From Gnetum montanum (lineage: Eukaryota; Streptophyta; Gnetopsida; Gnetales; Gnetaceae): a stretch of DNA of 50,784 nucleotides. Each line of letters begins with the position of its first letter. Within the stretch, counting starts at the first letter, position 1. Of this stretch, positions 32,958 through 44,850 are shown piece by piece. The DNA lies in the NCBI GenBank assembly GCA_015680685.1, contig MNCI01005294.1, positions 543,408 through 594,191 of the forward strand, in the 5' to 3' direction. The notes beneath the pieces are model-generated. The model worked only from the letters and a program-made list of their open reading frames with translations, was not told where the DNA came from and made no database searches. Both the position numbers and the translations under genes were made by a program.

Positions 32958-35900
32958 GTGGAGGACATTGTCACCACTATTTGTGAGTGGTTGTATTCAG
33001 CCAATTTCCTAGTAATTCAAGTCATCAACTATAAGGGGGACTTCCCAATCATTATGGGAAGAGCATGGCTAAGCACAATTGATGCATGCCTAGGAATATG
33101 TGATCTTTCCCTAGAAATATCAAAGGAAAATATGTTCAAAAAGACTGAGAAGAAGAAAGTTCTATGCATCACATATAGTGACACAGGGTGTAATTGCATG
33201 CAGAACTTCTGGTTTGTATAATGTTTAACATTGCCTGCATGTAACCAATGTGCACAAATAACTAACATACAAAGATGCCTGTATGCAACAATCACAAGAT
33301 AGGAAGACATCCAGTGGCTGACAACTGACCAAGAGAGAAATTCAACTATATGCATGGAACTAGCTGAGAGCTTGAATTGCACCTACATGGATAGCATAAA
33401 CACATTAGAGCAAGTCCATCACCAACTTCCAAGTCCTGACATCGAAAATATCAATTTGGGGAAGTTAGAAATTCTTGTCGAGTTTAAGCAAAAGCCCCTT
33501 GAATTAAAACCATTGCCCATTGGTATGGAGTATACATTTCTCAAGAATGGAAAATCAGTAATTATTAATGCTAAGTTCGCTCCTCAAAAAAAATAAAATT
33601 TTTTGAAAATGGTAAATAATTGGTTGAAAGCCTTTGCTTGGTCATATCCCAAATTAACTAGAATAGATCGTAGGATATGCCAACATAGAATTTACACTGA
33701 CCCCTACATGAAGCCTCAATGACAACCACAAAGGCAACTGAACCAAAAGCTTAAGCAAGTGGTTAAAGAAGAAATTGAACAACTTCTAAAAGCTAGGTTC
33801 ATCTACCCCATTGTTGATATTTAATGGGTTAGTCCATTAGTCATTGTACCTAAAAAGAAAGGTAAATGGAGGGTGTGTATAGACTTTAGGTTGCTGAACA
33901 TGGTGACATTTAAAGACCATTTTCCATTGCAATTCATTGACCAAGTATTAGATACCATTGTATGGAATTGCGACTATAGTTTTCTAGATGGTTATAGTGG
34001 GTACAATCAAATTTAAAGTGCACCAAAAAACCAAGCCAAGACTACGTTCACAAGTCCTTGGGAAACATTTGCATATAGGTAGATGTTGTTTGGCTTGTGT
34101 AATGCCCCAACAACATTTCAACGTTTGGTTATAAGCATATTTTAGTAGCAAATAGGAAATGCTGTGAAGGTCTTTATGGATGATTTCTCCACCTACGGAG
34201 TAGACTTCAAACAAGCATTGGACTGATTAGAGCAAGTATTGAAATGAATTTAAGGCTCGATTGGCAAAGAAGCCATCTAATGGTCTAAGAAGGCATTGTA
34301 TTAGGGCATTTCACAAACAGGGATAGAGGTAGATCCTAAAAAGATTAAATTTATCCAAGGAATTACTTGTCAACCTAAAATTGTAAAAGACATCCGATCA
34401 TTCCTTGGACATACTGGCTATTATAGACACTTCATAGAGAACTTTTTGAAGATTGCAAAACTGTTGGAATAATTAACAAAAAAGGATATACCCTTTGAAT
34501 AGACTAGGGAATGTGAGCTAGCCTTCCAAACCTTGAAACAAAAGCTCATAAAAATACCTATTCTACAAGCTATTGACTAGTTTAGACCATTCCACATAAT
34601 GATTGACACATCCAAATTTTCGTTAGGGGCCGTACTTACATAGTTAGATGACCAGAAACAACCCTATTACATTCACTATGCAAGTCGAAGTATTGCTGAT
34701 GCATAGCTTAACTATACCATAATAGAAAAAGAGTTAATGTTTGTGGTGTTTGCACTAGAAAAATTTAGCACTATGTATTAGGCTATAAGATATTTGTACA
34801 CATAGATCATAGTGCAATATAGTTTCTAATGAATAAAATGATGGTGAGCCCTTGCATCATATGATGGCTTGTGATCTTACAAGAATTCGATCTTACAATG
34901 ATCAATCATAAAAGCATCGAGAATGTGGTTGCTGATCATTTATCTTGATTATGATGGAACAACAAAGAGCACAAATATCCAATTTTTGATTGTTTCCTTG
35001 ATGAACTTCTCTTTGCAAGTGTGATAAACAATCACTTACCCACTAATACAAATTGGTATAGTAGCATTTTTACTTATCTGTTTACACAAGAAACACCACA
35101 AGGGTTAGACATTAAAAAGAAATAACAGTTTCCTCACTGAGCCAAATATTTCATGGAAATCAATGGACATCTTTATAAGATATGTTCCGATGTCTTAGTT
35201 GAATGGTGTGTTCACTATGTAGATCAATTGCAAGTTCTCCAAGATGCTCATGAGGCCCCTTGTGGGGGTCATTACGCTGGGAGATGAACAACCATTAAAA
35301 TATTGCTTGTAAGATATTATTGGCCTACATTGTTCTAGGATGCTCATCATTTTGTCCAATATTATGAGCATTGCCAACGCGATGGGGGAATGACTACTAG
35401 AATGGAGGGTCCACAACAATGGATTTAATCTTTAGAACCCTTCGACATACGGGGTATTGATTTTATGGGGTCTTTTACACCGATGTCCAATGGAAAAGCA
35501 TACATCATTGTTGTTGTTGATTATTTTACAAGGTGGGTAGAAGTAGTAGTTGTTATGGATTATACATCATCTACCCCTTCACGATTTGTTCAACAATAAA
35601 TCGTAAATAGGTTTGGCATGCCTCATGCAGTTATTTTTAACAATGGTACACATTTTATAGGTTCAACTTTTCGAAAGCTAATGCAACACTTAGGAGTTGA
35701 GCATAAGCTAGCTATACCATATCATCCTCAAGAGAATGGTCAAGTTGAAGTCACCAATAGGGAGATCATAAGAATATTGACATGGACCATTAGCAAATAT
35801 AGGTGAGACTAGAGCACTAAACTAAACGATGCTCTTTGGGCATACCACTCCATGTGAAAACTCCCTATAGGCTACTCTCCCTATGAGTTAGTGTACAGTA

Positions 35901-36340
35901 AACTTCTAACACTTCATATCTAAGCTAAGCTTCGTACACTATCTATAGCATGTGACCTCAACCTTGAGCTCAGTATAGCATAGAAAGAATGGTTGATGAA
36001 CCTTAACTTGCTAGATGAAAATTGATTAGCTGCCCTATCATCTAATGAACTGCACAAGGTCCTTAACAAATATTGTCATGACCTAAGGATTAGGAAAGTC
36101 AAATACCAACTAGGAGATAAGGTTTTGTATTGGAATCCCACACATGTGCCACAATGAACTAAATTTCAAATGTTGTGGGAAGGACCTTATATCATTCATG
36201 AAAATTTTCCTTCAGGGGCCATGATGATCTGTTAACTTGAAAGCCTAGATAAGAAATTATTAGTTAACATCTAGCAAACCAAACCCTTCCATGAGCTTAA
36301 AATGGCCAGTACTAACACTATCTCTATAAATGGACAACCT
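32958..36340 (+). pseudogene. E2 pol (protease end, RT, RNase H, integrase)
   Basis: The protease end (DFPIIMGRAWLSTIDACLGI), a pre-RT region (33354-33720) and RT share one frame broken only by stops. RT has EEIEQLLKARFIYPI, PKKKGKWRVCIDFRLLNM, FLDGYSGYNQI and FMDDFSTYG (34173). RNase H starts near 34590 (FHIMIDTSKFSLGAVLT, YYIHYASRSIADA). An H2C2-like segment lies at 35208-35390 (AHEAPCGGHYAG). Integrase runs from about 35406 (FDIRGIDFMGS, IIVVVDYFTRW, NGQVEVTNREI) and ends with the GPYIIHENFPSGAM module near 36183. The second catalytic Asp reads Asn at 35639, as in E1, while the Glu is kept. The frame changes at least once between RT and integrase. Confidence 0.85.
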
Positions 36341-38325
36341 TGCTTATTATTTCAGATCTCCTCCTTCCAACTCAGTCGTGGGGGAGATGGCCACCAATGC
36401 TAACCATTCTATAGCCCTTAGTTCCTTTAACGTTTCTATTTTACATATTTTTGTTTTACACATTCTTCATATTTACTTGTTTTTATTTTACACCATCATT
36501 AACATTTTTTACTATTTCTTTCTCTATTAAATTTTTTTTGAATAAATCTCACTCATCATATAGTAAGTGCTCATTATGGTGGAGAATACTATAATAGTGT
36601 TAATTGATAATGTTTGGTTTTTACCTTTGACTTTCAATGTTGATGCTAAGATGTGGTCTATTTTGATAAAATAGGCAATGAGTCCATGCCATCCATTCAT
36701 CCATTTAGTTCTATGGTCTCCCTTGATCTTGGAACTATATTGTCCCTTTTTCTAGGTAAACTTATTAATGAATTGGTGGCTTGGTTTTCTTCAAACCAAG
36801 GAAAGATTCAAATGGATTGAAAAGGGTGTGACCTCAAGGGGATTTTGACACATTTGTGTTGGCTATTCTCTTGGGCACTTGGATGTTTTTCATAGGTTTT
36901 CCACCACCATTTTTCTCTTGACCAAATATCATGAAGTTGACTAAATCAAATAAGTCTTTGCATGGTGTGGTTCTCACAAAAACAAAATCGGTGGGAATTC
37001 AAAGCATACCCCTTAGACATAATAAAGAAAGATGGGCTACAAGCACTAGTTATGGCCTTGTAAAGACATGCTACCTATTCCTAAAGGTTCCCTCTAACTA
37101 AGGCCCTTTCTTGCTTCCTTCTTCTCTATCTTTCTCTTGTTGGAATGGTGGTGGCTATGTGGATGCATTCTTATTGCTATGGGAGGATGGGTTGGTCGAG
37201 TGTGTTGAAGCAAAGTCATTGAATGTGGTTAGTTTGAATCTAGATTTGGACAAAATTTTACTAAGTCACCTTAACCACATACTACACAAGGGACTTTACA
37301 CAACCTTAATTTTTGGATTCCATTCCATTCTCTCTTCTCTTCCCATCTTACTTTTCATATTTCACCTCATTTCTTGTTTTATGATTAGTCTATATCTTGG
37401 TTGATGCATTGTTATTCATTGGTAAACTCTTATGGGTAAGTTCTTAACCATTGCTTCCACATGTCATTCCTAGAGCCTACAGGCTCTTTGGTTTGTGTGT
37501 TTGTTAGGGCATTAATGGCATGAACCTGCTTTGGGGAGGACCCACTTGCATTCCTTTTTGGTGCAATTGTTATTATCTTTTCCTTAAAACATTTCTTGCA
37601 ATCAAATATTTCTTGTTTCACCCAATCAGTGACATCCATTTTTGTTTTTTCTTAATGGCTTTACCATTGTTATTTCTCTCATCCTTCTTGTTCTTTAAGT
37701 CTTTCTACCCTATTGCTACTGGAGGTTTGCTCTTAGTTATGGGGGTCCTATGACAAATTTTTTCATTCCATTACTTATCTCACCCCTACACCTTTGGTAG
37801 TCATTAGTTATAAACTTCTAACCTAGTATCTGCAATACGCAAAACCTAGCCAGTGTGTTTCATATTGAAGAAAGGTATCAACAACATTATATCTTATTTA
37901 TCCTTACTAATTCATGACTATGTTGTGTGTGTAGATGGCAATCACATGAACAATGGATTGGGATAGAAGGAAGCACTTAGGATGGATTGGAGAAAAAATC
38001 ATTTACGCAGGGAAAAAGCTTGATTATGTGGCCATGGATGAATAATGGTGTGTATAATTTTAACATCGGCAACAACGCACCTCATTTTCCTTTCTCTCTC
38101 TCTCTTTCCAAGTTGTCAAATAAAGGTCTAGATGTCATCTATGTACAATGTTCACCACAATGGTTATGAATACTACTGCTATAATATGTTTGTTGATCAG
38201 TTCACTGGGCACTTTAAGTCTATCATTCCATGTCATTGTCAGATTATCGTACTGTCAATAATACCATACCTTCCCAATATTTTGTAAGGAACTTGAGGAT
38301 GAGTTTTCATTTAGTCATGGGGGTA
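36341..38325 (+). other. E2 3' non-coding tail and polypurine tract
   Basis: The counterpart of E1 13796-15778. It has internal G-rich sites at 36377-36390 (CGTGGGGGAGATGG) and about 37740 (GGGGGTCC), and the terminal tract CATGGGGGTA at 38316-38325. Frames such as 37111-37404 are rich in Leu/Phe/Ser from T-rich sequence and are not supported. Confidence 0.65.
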
Positions 38326-38979
38326 TGATGAGTCACGATATCAGGTCCATGATATTGGAGCCCATCAAGTGATATCATACATTTGATGTCAGAACCTGTC
38401 TCATTGCCTATAAATAAGAGACCAGGGCACATGGATTAGCAATAGTTAGTTTCTTAGTCCCTTAGCTAAACTCTTGTAGTTTTTCCTTTCCAAAGTTAGA
38501 ATTATTTCTGGGTGTCTATAGTAGGAGTCATAAAGTGAACGGATCTTTATTCGAGCATTGTGTACCTGAGCATACCTTATGTCTAGGAATAAAGAAAAAC
38601 TTTATGATAAACCTTGCAACATTCAGAATAGCTTATTTATTGTATTTAATGTTATTTACAGTTATTTAATGCTTTCNGCTGGTGTTAAGACTAGTTAGAG
38701 CATAGTTTTTTAGTTAAATCAAATTAGTTATTAAATTATTTCATTTCTATGTTTTAAGCACCAAGAACATAAAACATAAAAAAACCATAAAAATCACGTA
38801 CCTCAAGTTTACTTAATCATACAATAATGCCATACAAGTAAACTTGGGAAGACAATGATCACCTAACCCATCCTTGTTTTGTGAAGGTGCATAAGCACTT
38901 AGCCCTTGGAGTTCGATCAGATCATGCATGAACGCTTGTATTTGCATGGTTGAGCATAGGGGTACTTCGCCCCCCATCA
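38326..38979 (+). repeat. E2 right LTR, with assembly gap
   Basis: 654 bp, from TGATGAGTCACG to CCCCATCA. It matches the left LTR up to GCTTTC at 38671-38676, then has a single N at 38677, and resumes about 168 bp further along the left-LTR alignment. The break looks like an assembly collapse, not a biological deletion. Confidence 0.9.
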
Positions 38980-38984
38980 CAAGG

Positions 38985-39649
38985 TAACATCTTTGAAAGG
39001 AAATCAATGCATTTCTTTTTACTCTTGATTTTTATCAAAGTTACAGTCAAAATATGGCTACCAAGATTCTCTGTTTATAACTAAAAGTTTCTTTGAGGTG
39101 TTTTACAAAGAAAATAGTCAAATGCACACACTCTGTCCTCACTCTTGAACTTTTAACTCATAAATCTTATTTCATAGACACTCTTGATTAAATGAAGGTT
39201 CAAAAGACCTATTTATAATTTTTTCTCATATCTTCTCATCCTTATTGACATTCAAAATTATAATTTTGAATGCATTAAAATTTGTATAAAAAACATCTCA
39301 TTATTAAACAAGATGTCTTTGGGTCTGGGGAGATCTCTTTTCCAAGTGTGAATAGGTCATAGAGAAGATGTCTTTATCATGGAGAAAATTTCTCTGAGAT
39401 CCAAAGGACATCTTTCTAGAAAATAACAACAATCTTAAAATATGTCTTTCAGGCACATGTAATGTCTTATGTTAGGAAAAGAAGTATTTTTGGGTAATAG
39501 CCAAAATGGCATGAAATTTACTTTAAAGTCGAAATAAGTCAAACATCTCAAATTACCTTCCATTGAATCTAAACAACTATTAAATTAGCAAGGACACATA
39601 AACATAATCAAAATAATAAGAAACACACCAAGAAAATACATTGAGGATG
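38985..39649 (-). other. Downstream flank of relic B, probable LTR or 3' UTR
   Basis: No gene. On the - strand it follows the pol end of relic B. A TATAAATAG-type box lies near plus-strand 39210. Several scattered copies of GATGTCTTT or its complement occur between 39310 and 39470. LTR termini could not be fixed, and E2 has split the region. Confidence 0.4.
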
Positions 39650-41060
39650 ACACATATTTGGGTGATATCCTCATTATCTCTTCTAACCTTAAAAATGAAA
39701 CTTGTCTTCAAGTTGGTTGTACACTTATTATAACATTAATGCCCCATAAGGCTAGGTCTTTCTCATGAACTCAAATTTGATTTTTTTGATCCCTCATTCC
39801 AATGCATTAAGTAATCATGCATCATTTGGTGTCTTATGCTTCTAAGCTCCTTTGCTTATAGCAAAATTTCTTTACTTAATAGCCTAGATGAATTTTTATC
39901 TTCAAGTGCAACCTTAAGGATCTTAAGCCTATTCTTCAAGTTTAATTTAATCACGTTTCCATGGTATGGACTCAAATTTAAAACATTAAAGACACAAGAA
40001 ATAAATAAATCATTAGGTAAGTCAATTTTTAAAGTACTTGGATTGAGTTTGTTTCTAATTTTAAATGGACTAATCCTCATTAAATTGAGCTTGTAAAAAT
40101 GCATAATTTTTTTCCTTTCATTGTCCAAATAGATCCAAACATAATAACCAATCTGAAAATCAATTGTCCTTTTCCTTGGAAGACACAACTTTTGTCTTCT
40201 TCTCCAAGTGAGACTTGACTTACTAATGCAACTCTTTTATTTTCTCAACAAAATCAAAACTTAAAGAGGCATAATGTTCAAATTTTCTCAACTCATCAAC
40301 CATTATTAGTGAAAAACCATAATTTTCTATAAAGGAATTCTTAGCAATGTTATAATAGAAAGCACTATTATATGAGAACTCAGTATGGACCAACATATTT
40401 TCACATCTTTAAGGTTGATCCTCCCACAAACATCTCAATATCTTTAACAAAGATATATTAACAACTTTGTATTGCTCATTGGTTTGAGAATGATGGACTA
40501 TAGGAAAAGATATTTTGGTTTCAAGAAATTTGCAAAGTGACCTTTAAAACTGACTAGTAAATTTAACATTTCTATCACTCACAATGTTTAAAGAAATGTC
40601 ATGCAATCTCACTATATTTTGAAAGAATAAACGAGCAACATGGGAAACATCACTACTTCTCTTACCTGGAATAAAATGAGCCATCTTAGTAAATCTATAA
40701 ACCATAACAAGTATGGAATCATGACCAGATCTTGTCTTATGAATGTAACAAATAAAGTCCAAAGAAACACTTTCCAAAGAAGCATTTGAAATTGGAATGT
40801 TTAAATAATATCCATCAATAACCTTCACCCCTTTAAACTTTTGACTTACATAATATTCGTTTTACAAATTCAACCACATCTCTATACATACATGGCCAAA
40901 AGTAATTTTTTCTAACTAATTCTAATGTCTTTGTTTTGCCTATATGTGCAACCATATCACTTTGATGCTTTTATTCATGAATTTTGAACCTAAATTCACA
41001 TTTTAGACTATAAATATTTTCATCATTGATTAAAATACCATTTTTGCATGATAATGCTTT
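39650..41060 (-). pseudogene. Relic B integrase and C-terminal module (chromovirus-type)
   Basis: Read on the - strand. An H2C2-region remnant (HIGKTKTLELVRKNYFWP) lies near 40930. The integrase core at 40828-40400 has SLDFICYIHKT (first Asp kept), VMVYRFTKMAHFIPG, FFQNIVRLHD, then IVSDRNVKFTSQF (second Asp kept), FPIVHHSQTNEQYKVVNIS (the Glu of TEVVNR reads Lys) and HTEFSYNSAF. The C-terminal segment at 40188-39990 has VWIYLDNERKK, ISPFKIRNKLN and VFNVLNLSPYHG, the GPY/F module of chromoviruses. A terminal NLKTSFIFKV piece with DNEDIT closes pol near 39650. A clear chromodomain is not seen. Integrase would insert the cDNA; this copy is dead. Confidence 0.8.
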
Positions 41061-41980
41061 CATTTATCAACCTTTCCTAGCAATGGAGAACTTAATTCCT
41101 TCCAAATTTCATCAAAATCAATATCATTCGGATATAATGAATAAAAAAAGTCAAAACCTTGAACTTCCACATTAGAAGAAACAATATGGACTTTGGACAA
41201 AGCATCAATCACAATATTAGACTTTTTACTTCTATTTTTCAAAATAAATAAAAATCTTGGAATTGTTCCATACATTTCATATTGTTCCATACTTAATTTC
41301 TTTTGAGAGTTCAAAAATCAAATTGCCCGATGATCAATTAATAAAAGAAATTTTGATCCATGCACTTAATGTCTCAAATGCTTGATAATTTAAAGTATAG
41401 TATATAATTCCTTTTCTTATAAACTATAGTTTTATCTAGATTCATTTTATTTTGTAGAAAAAATGCAATCAGCTTACCTTCTTGGAAAAGCATACCTCTA
41501 ATAGTAATCTTAATTGTATTCACATCCACTTCAAAACATTTAGAGAATTTTAGAATTTACCAAAGTTTAATCACTAAAAATATTTGCCTTTAATACTTGA
41601 AAAAGGTTTTCTTTTTGTATCACCCTATACAAAGACTAAATGTTTATTCAAACAAGAGAGCATAGGTCATACAGTAGAACTAAAATTTCTAATAAGGCTT
41701 TTATAAAAGCTAACTGAACAATGAAAAGATCTTACCTCCTACACATCTTTTAGTGAAGGTCATTTCTTAATTAGCTTGACCTTGCTTAGTTTTATATTGA
41801 CTTAATTTTTGAAGATAAGATTACCTAAATACATAATTTCCTTTTTCATGAAATGGCATTTCTTGGCATTGATTACTAATTTAACCTTATGCAAATTTTA
41901 GCATACCAATCTCAATTATTGCACATACTGTTCCTTATTAGAACTATACAAAATAATATCATCAAAGAAAATGAAGAGCG
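41060..41980 (-). pseudogene. Relic B RT 3' half and RNase H
   Basis: On the - strand the RT active-site block LFIFFDDIILYSSNKE has its DD at 41958-41963. It is followed by a KCHF-like segment, EIMYLG-like sequence and SFLG-like remains to about 41640. RNase H fragments lie between 41620 and 41320. The connection segment at 41314-41060 includes EQYEMYGTIPRFLFILKNRS and VIDALSKVHIVSS, then GFDFFYSLYPNDIDFDEIW, matching the chromoviral VADALSRR...GFE..K.LY..D.DF pattern. The RT 5' half is not in place: it is separated by the palindrome 41981-43211. Confidence 0.75.
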
Positions 41981-43211
41981 TGGTCATGTTTTGTAATTAT
42001 TTCTACCATTTCTACAAGTGAACTAATTCCTCAAAATGAAATTTCTTTAGTGATGCAACCTTTGAGATTAAAATTTGCAAATGTATTAAAAGGTAAATTA
42101 GAAGGGCTTCCTCCAATGAGATCCATTTTCCACTTAATTGACTTCATTCCTAGAGCTTCCATCACTAATGAGAGGGTTTACTGTATGACTCCACATCAAA
42201 GGGAGAAGTTGCATAGACAAGTGAGCTACTCTTTAATGGCTTTATTAAGAAATCAATTTCTCCTTGTGTCATTCCAACTATACTTGATTTTACAAAGGAT
42301 ACCAATGAAATGAAAATTTCTATTGATTCTAGAGTTGTTAATAGAAGCACTATTAAAGATAGATTTTCTATTCCAAGGATGGATGATATTCTCAATATTT
42401 TGGCTAGTTTCTTTGATCATTCTTCTTGAGTATGATTAATATGCTTAAGTATGGTTGGAGGATTGGATTGAATCACTTGTTTATTATTGGATGTATTTTC
42501 TTTATTTGTGCTTGTTCGTATATTTTCTTGAGCAATAGTAAAGCTTTTTCTTTTCTGTTCTTATTTAATTTGACTGGTTTTTTGTTTGAGAGAACTTGAA
42601 TTATGAAATTCAAGGGAGATTCTCCTCAAATTAGTATTAGAAAAGGAAAATATTTATTCTTACTCAAGATAATATACATATAAGCACAAAGGAAGTATAT
42701 ACTTCCAAGGATAGACAAATGATTCAATTTGATGCTCATACCATACTCAAGCAAAGTAATCACACTTAAGGAGAATGACCAATAATATTGGTGAAATAAT
42801 CAAGAATATCATCCATCCTTATAATAGAAAACCTATACTTAATAGTAATTCTATTAATATCTCTAGAATTAATGCATATTTTCATTTCATTGGCATTATT
42901 CTTAGGAACAAGTACAACTAAGATGGTATAAGTAGAAATGGATTTCTTAATAAAATCATTAGAGAGTAGCTTATTTATGCAACCCCTTGCTTTGATGTGG
43001 AGTCATATAGTAAGCCCTTTCATTTGGAATGGTAGCTCTTAGTATGAAGTTAATTTGGTTCTAAATGGATCTGATAGGAGAAAGTGCTTCCAATTTACCT
43101 TTGAAGACATATGAAAATTCTAATGCTAAAGGTTGCATTACTATAGGAAGTTCATTTTGAGGCTCCTCTTCACTTATAGTAATAATAGAAACAATAATAA
43201 AATCATGACCA
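41981..43211. repeat. 1.23-kb palindrome inside the RT gene of relic B
   Basis: The arms are 41981 to about 42594 and about 42615-43211. The centre at 42595-42614 is CTTGAATT-ATGA-AATTCAAG, whose complement differs from the centre of relic A by one loop base. The + strand arm shows RT sequence (VMQPLRLKFANVLKGKLEG, PMRSIFHLIDFIPRASITNE); the - strand arm shows the same RT part (ILVVLVPKNNANEMKICIN, YRFSIIRMDDIL). The left end is 15 bases from the FDD codons, as in relic A. Confidence 0.88.
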
Positions 43212-43720
43212 TAACATGTTCTTTGAGATATTCCCTTAGTAAAATTATAGAAACATTATCTCTATATTACTACAATGTTAATGGGATCAATTAATGAATC
43301 TCATCCTTCCTAGGAATTGATCAAATATTCCTATTTCCATAACATGTAGCCTTGTTATCATAGTTCTTGTTGTATCCACTTTGAGATAAAGTGTGGTTTT
43401 GATAGCATTCCTTGTGATTTTGAGCATCAAACTTCCTAAATACACTATCACAAGCCATATTCTTTACTTCTAAAGATCCTTAGGGATCATTTGAGTTCAT
43501 AATCTATCTATGAACTTTATTTTTAATAACCTTGGAGAAACTTTGAAAACAATATTTTTCTTAGTATTGGAGGCAACGTGGATTCTAAATCAATTGTCTA
43601 TTAATACCACAAGATAAGACACCCTAAAAATTAGCTTCATAAGATATATTTTTAGTCTTTGGAGACCTCCAAGAATCATTTGGGATCATATCCTAGTCTC
43701 CTAACTTTAGTTTTGTCAAT
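43212..43720 (-). pseudogene. Relic B gag C-terminal remnant
   Basis: The - strand counterpart of 22453-22922 in relic A. It includes SVFRKFDAQNHKECYQNH and SGYNKNYDNKATCYGNRNI, then RKDEIH. It is Asn/Tyr-rich as in gag C-termini, but with no zinc knuckle or protease site that I can name. It reads into the RT arm of the palindrome. Confidence 0.55.
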
Positions 43721-43739
43721 TTAAAAAAAAATTCAAGAA

Positions 43740-44850
43740 AATGCTGATATATGTATTAGTATGGTTGATGTTAACGTTGATGCCAGTGTTAATACCAAAA
43801 ACACCATTGCAAGCACTTCCAAATCTCATTGGAACTATATTTTGACATGCACAATGGATTCCTAGGGTCTATAAAACTCATCAATAGTAGTTTTGGCACT
43901 CCAGGCTCCTAAAATTAGCACTTTTTGGTAGGTGCTTTTAGGACTTAAAAAATAAACATTTTTTCCAAGCCTAGAGAATTAATAAGTTTGGGACTTATAT
44001 TGGCATCTCCAAAAGTAATCTCAAGCCACTTTACACACCTATTCCACAACATTTTGTAGGTTTTCAATCCTCTCAACACTCAAAAATCATCATTTTGATT
44101 CATTTTCAGATTAGTTCTAGCATCTTAGAACTTGGAATTTTTAGCTAGAAAAATTGTTAAAAAATTTTCTACCTCAAAATCAATGTCAACAGTGTTAAAT
44201 TTGTGTCATCACTCAAATCAGCATCTGAGAGTGTCTCCAAGTCTCGTAGGCTCATAGAATTTATCTCTATAGCCTTCAAGTATAGTTGGAGATTGAATGG
44301 GATACCAAGAGTTCAAAAAAATTGCAACTTGGGAAAATGTCCAAAATTTCACTTAGTGATGTTGATGCTAATGTCAGCATCATCACTTTTAAGCCTCATC
44401 GAGTGACATCATTCACCTTTTTCATTAACATAAAACCTCATCCCCAAGCTTCTTAGGGATGTTTGTAACATTTGACATTAGTTTAGAGGTGAAAAGAGGC
44501 CTTAGGAGTCCAAATTATAATTGTGATAAAATATTAAAAATTTTACTAAGTATGGTTAAGGTTGACATTACTTCAACATCAACATTAGTGTTATTAACAC
44601 CCATAAAAATGACATCATTGACCATCAGGAAATATATTTGACACCTTCTCCTAGTCTCTTGGTCACCTAGGCATCATCTCAGCATCATTTCACTATAGTT
44701 AGGAGGTTAAATGAGGTCTTGGAAGCTTATAAATGACACTTTGACTAAATTATCAAAAATTTACCTAAGTGTTGGTGATGTTGATGTTGATGGTAGTAGT
44801 AGTGTTAGCATAACCTTGAAAGGTCCCCACACTTACCTAAGTTAAAGATC
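43740..44850. repeat. Degenerate tandem repeat, about 210-bp unit
   Basis: Similar blocks recur about every 205-215 bp near 44357, 44565 and 44775, with weaker ones near 43765, 43975 and 44185. The shared core is a run like GATGTTGATGNTNNTGTCAGCATCA, followed by TGACATCAT and TCTCCTAGTCTC, and preceded by AAAAATTT[AT]ACTNAGTG. Units are diverged. It lies upstream of relic B on its coding strand, so it may belong to the leader of that element. Confidence 0.5.

Larger units (their letters stand above)
29229..38979 (+). mobile_element. Complete Ty3/Gypsy LTR retrotransposon E2 (same family as E1)
   Basis: LTRs at 29229-30050 and 38326-38979, a tRNA-Asp primer site, gag-protease, pol, a 2-kb tail and a polypurine tract, all in the same order as E1 and alignable with it across the interior. 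The U3 is about 35 bp shorter than in E1. The right LTR lacks about 168 bp at a single N. The element is inactive. Confidence 0.93.
29224..38984. repeat. 5-bp target site duplication (CAAGG) around E2
   Basis: CAAGG at 29224-29228 is repeated at 38980-38984, immediately outside the LTRs of E2. The pre-insertion sequence read ...GGTTACAAGGTAACATC. Confidence 0.93.

Noticed and set aside
42050-42313. Separate + strand RT gene
   Set aside because: It is the inverted arm of the relic B palindrome, not an independent element: its outer end joins the - strand RT at the same breakpoint seen in relic A.
43740-44850. CRISPR-like array
   Set aside because: Units are about 210 bp, diverged throughout and without alternating constant repeats and unique spacers; the DNA is plainly plant nuclear.
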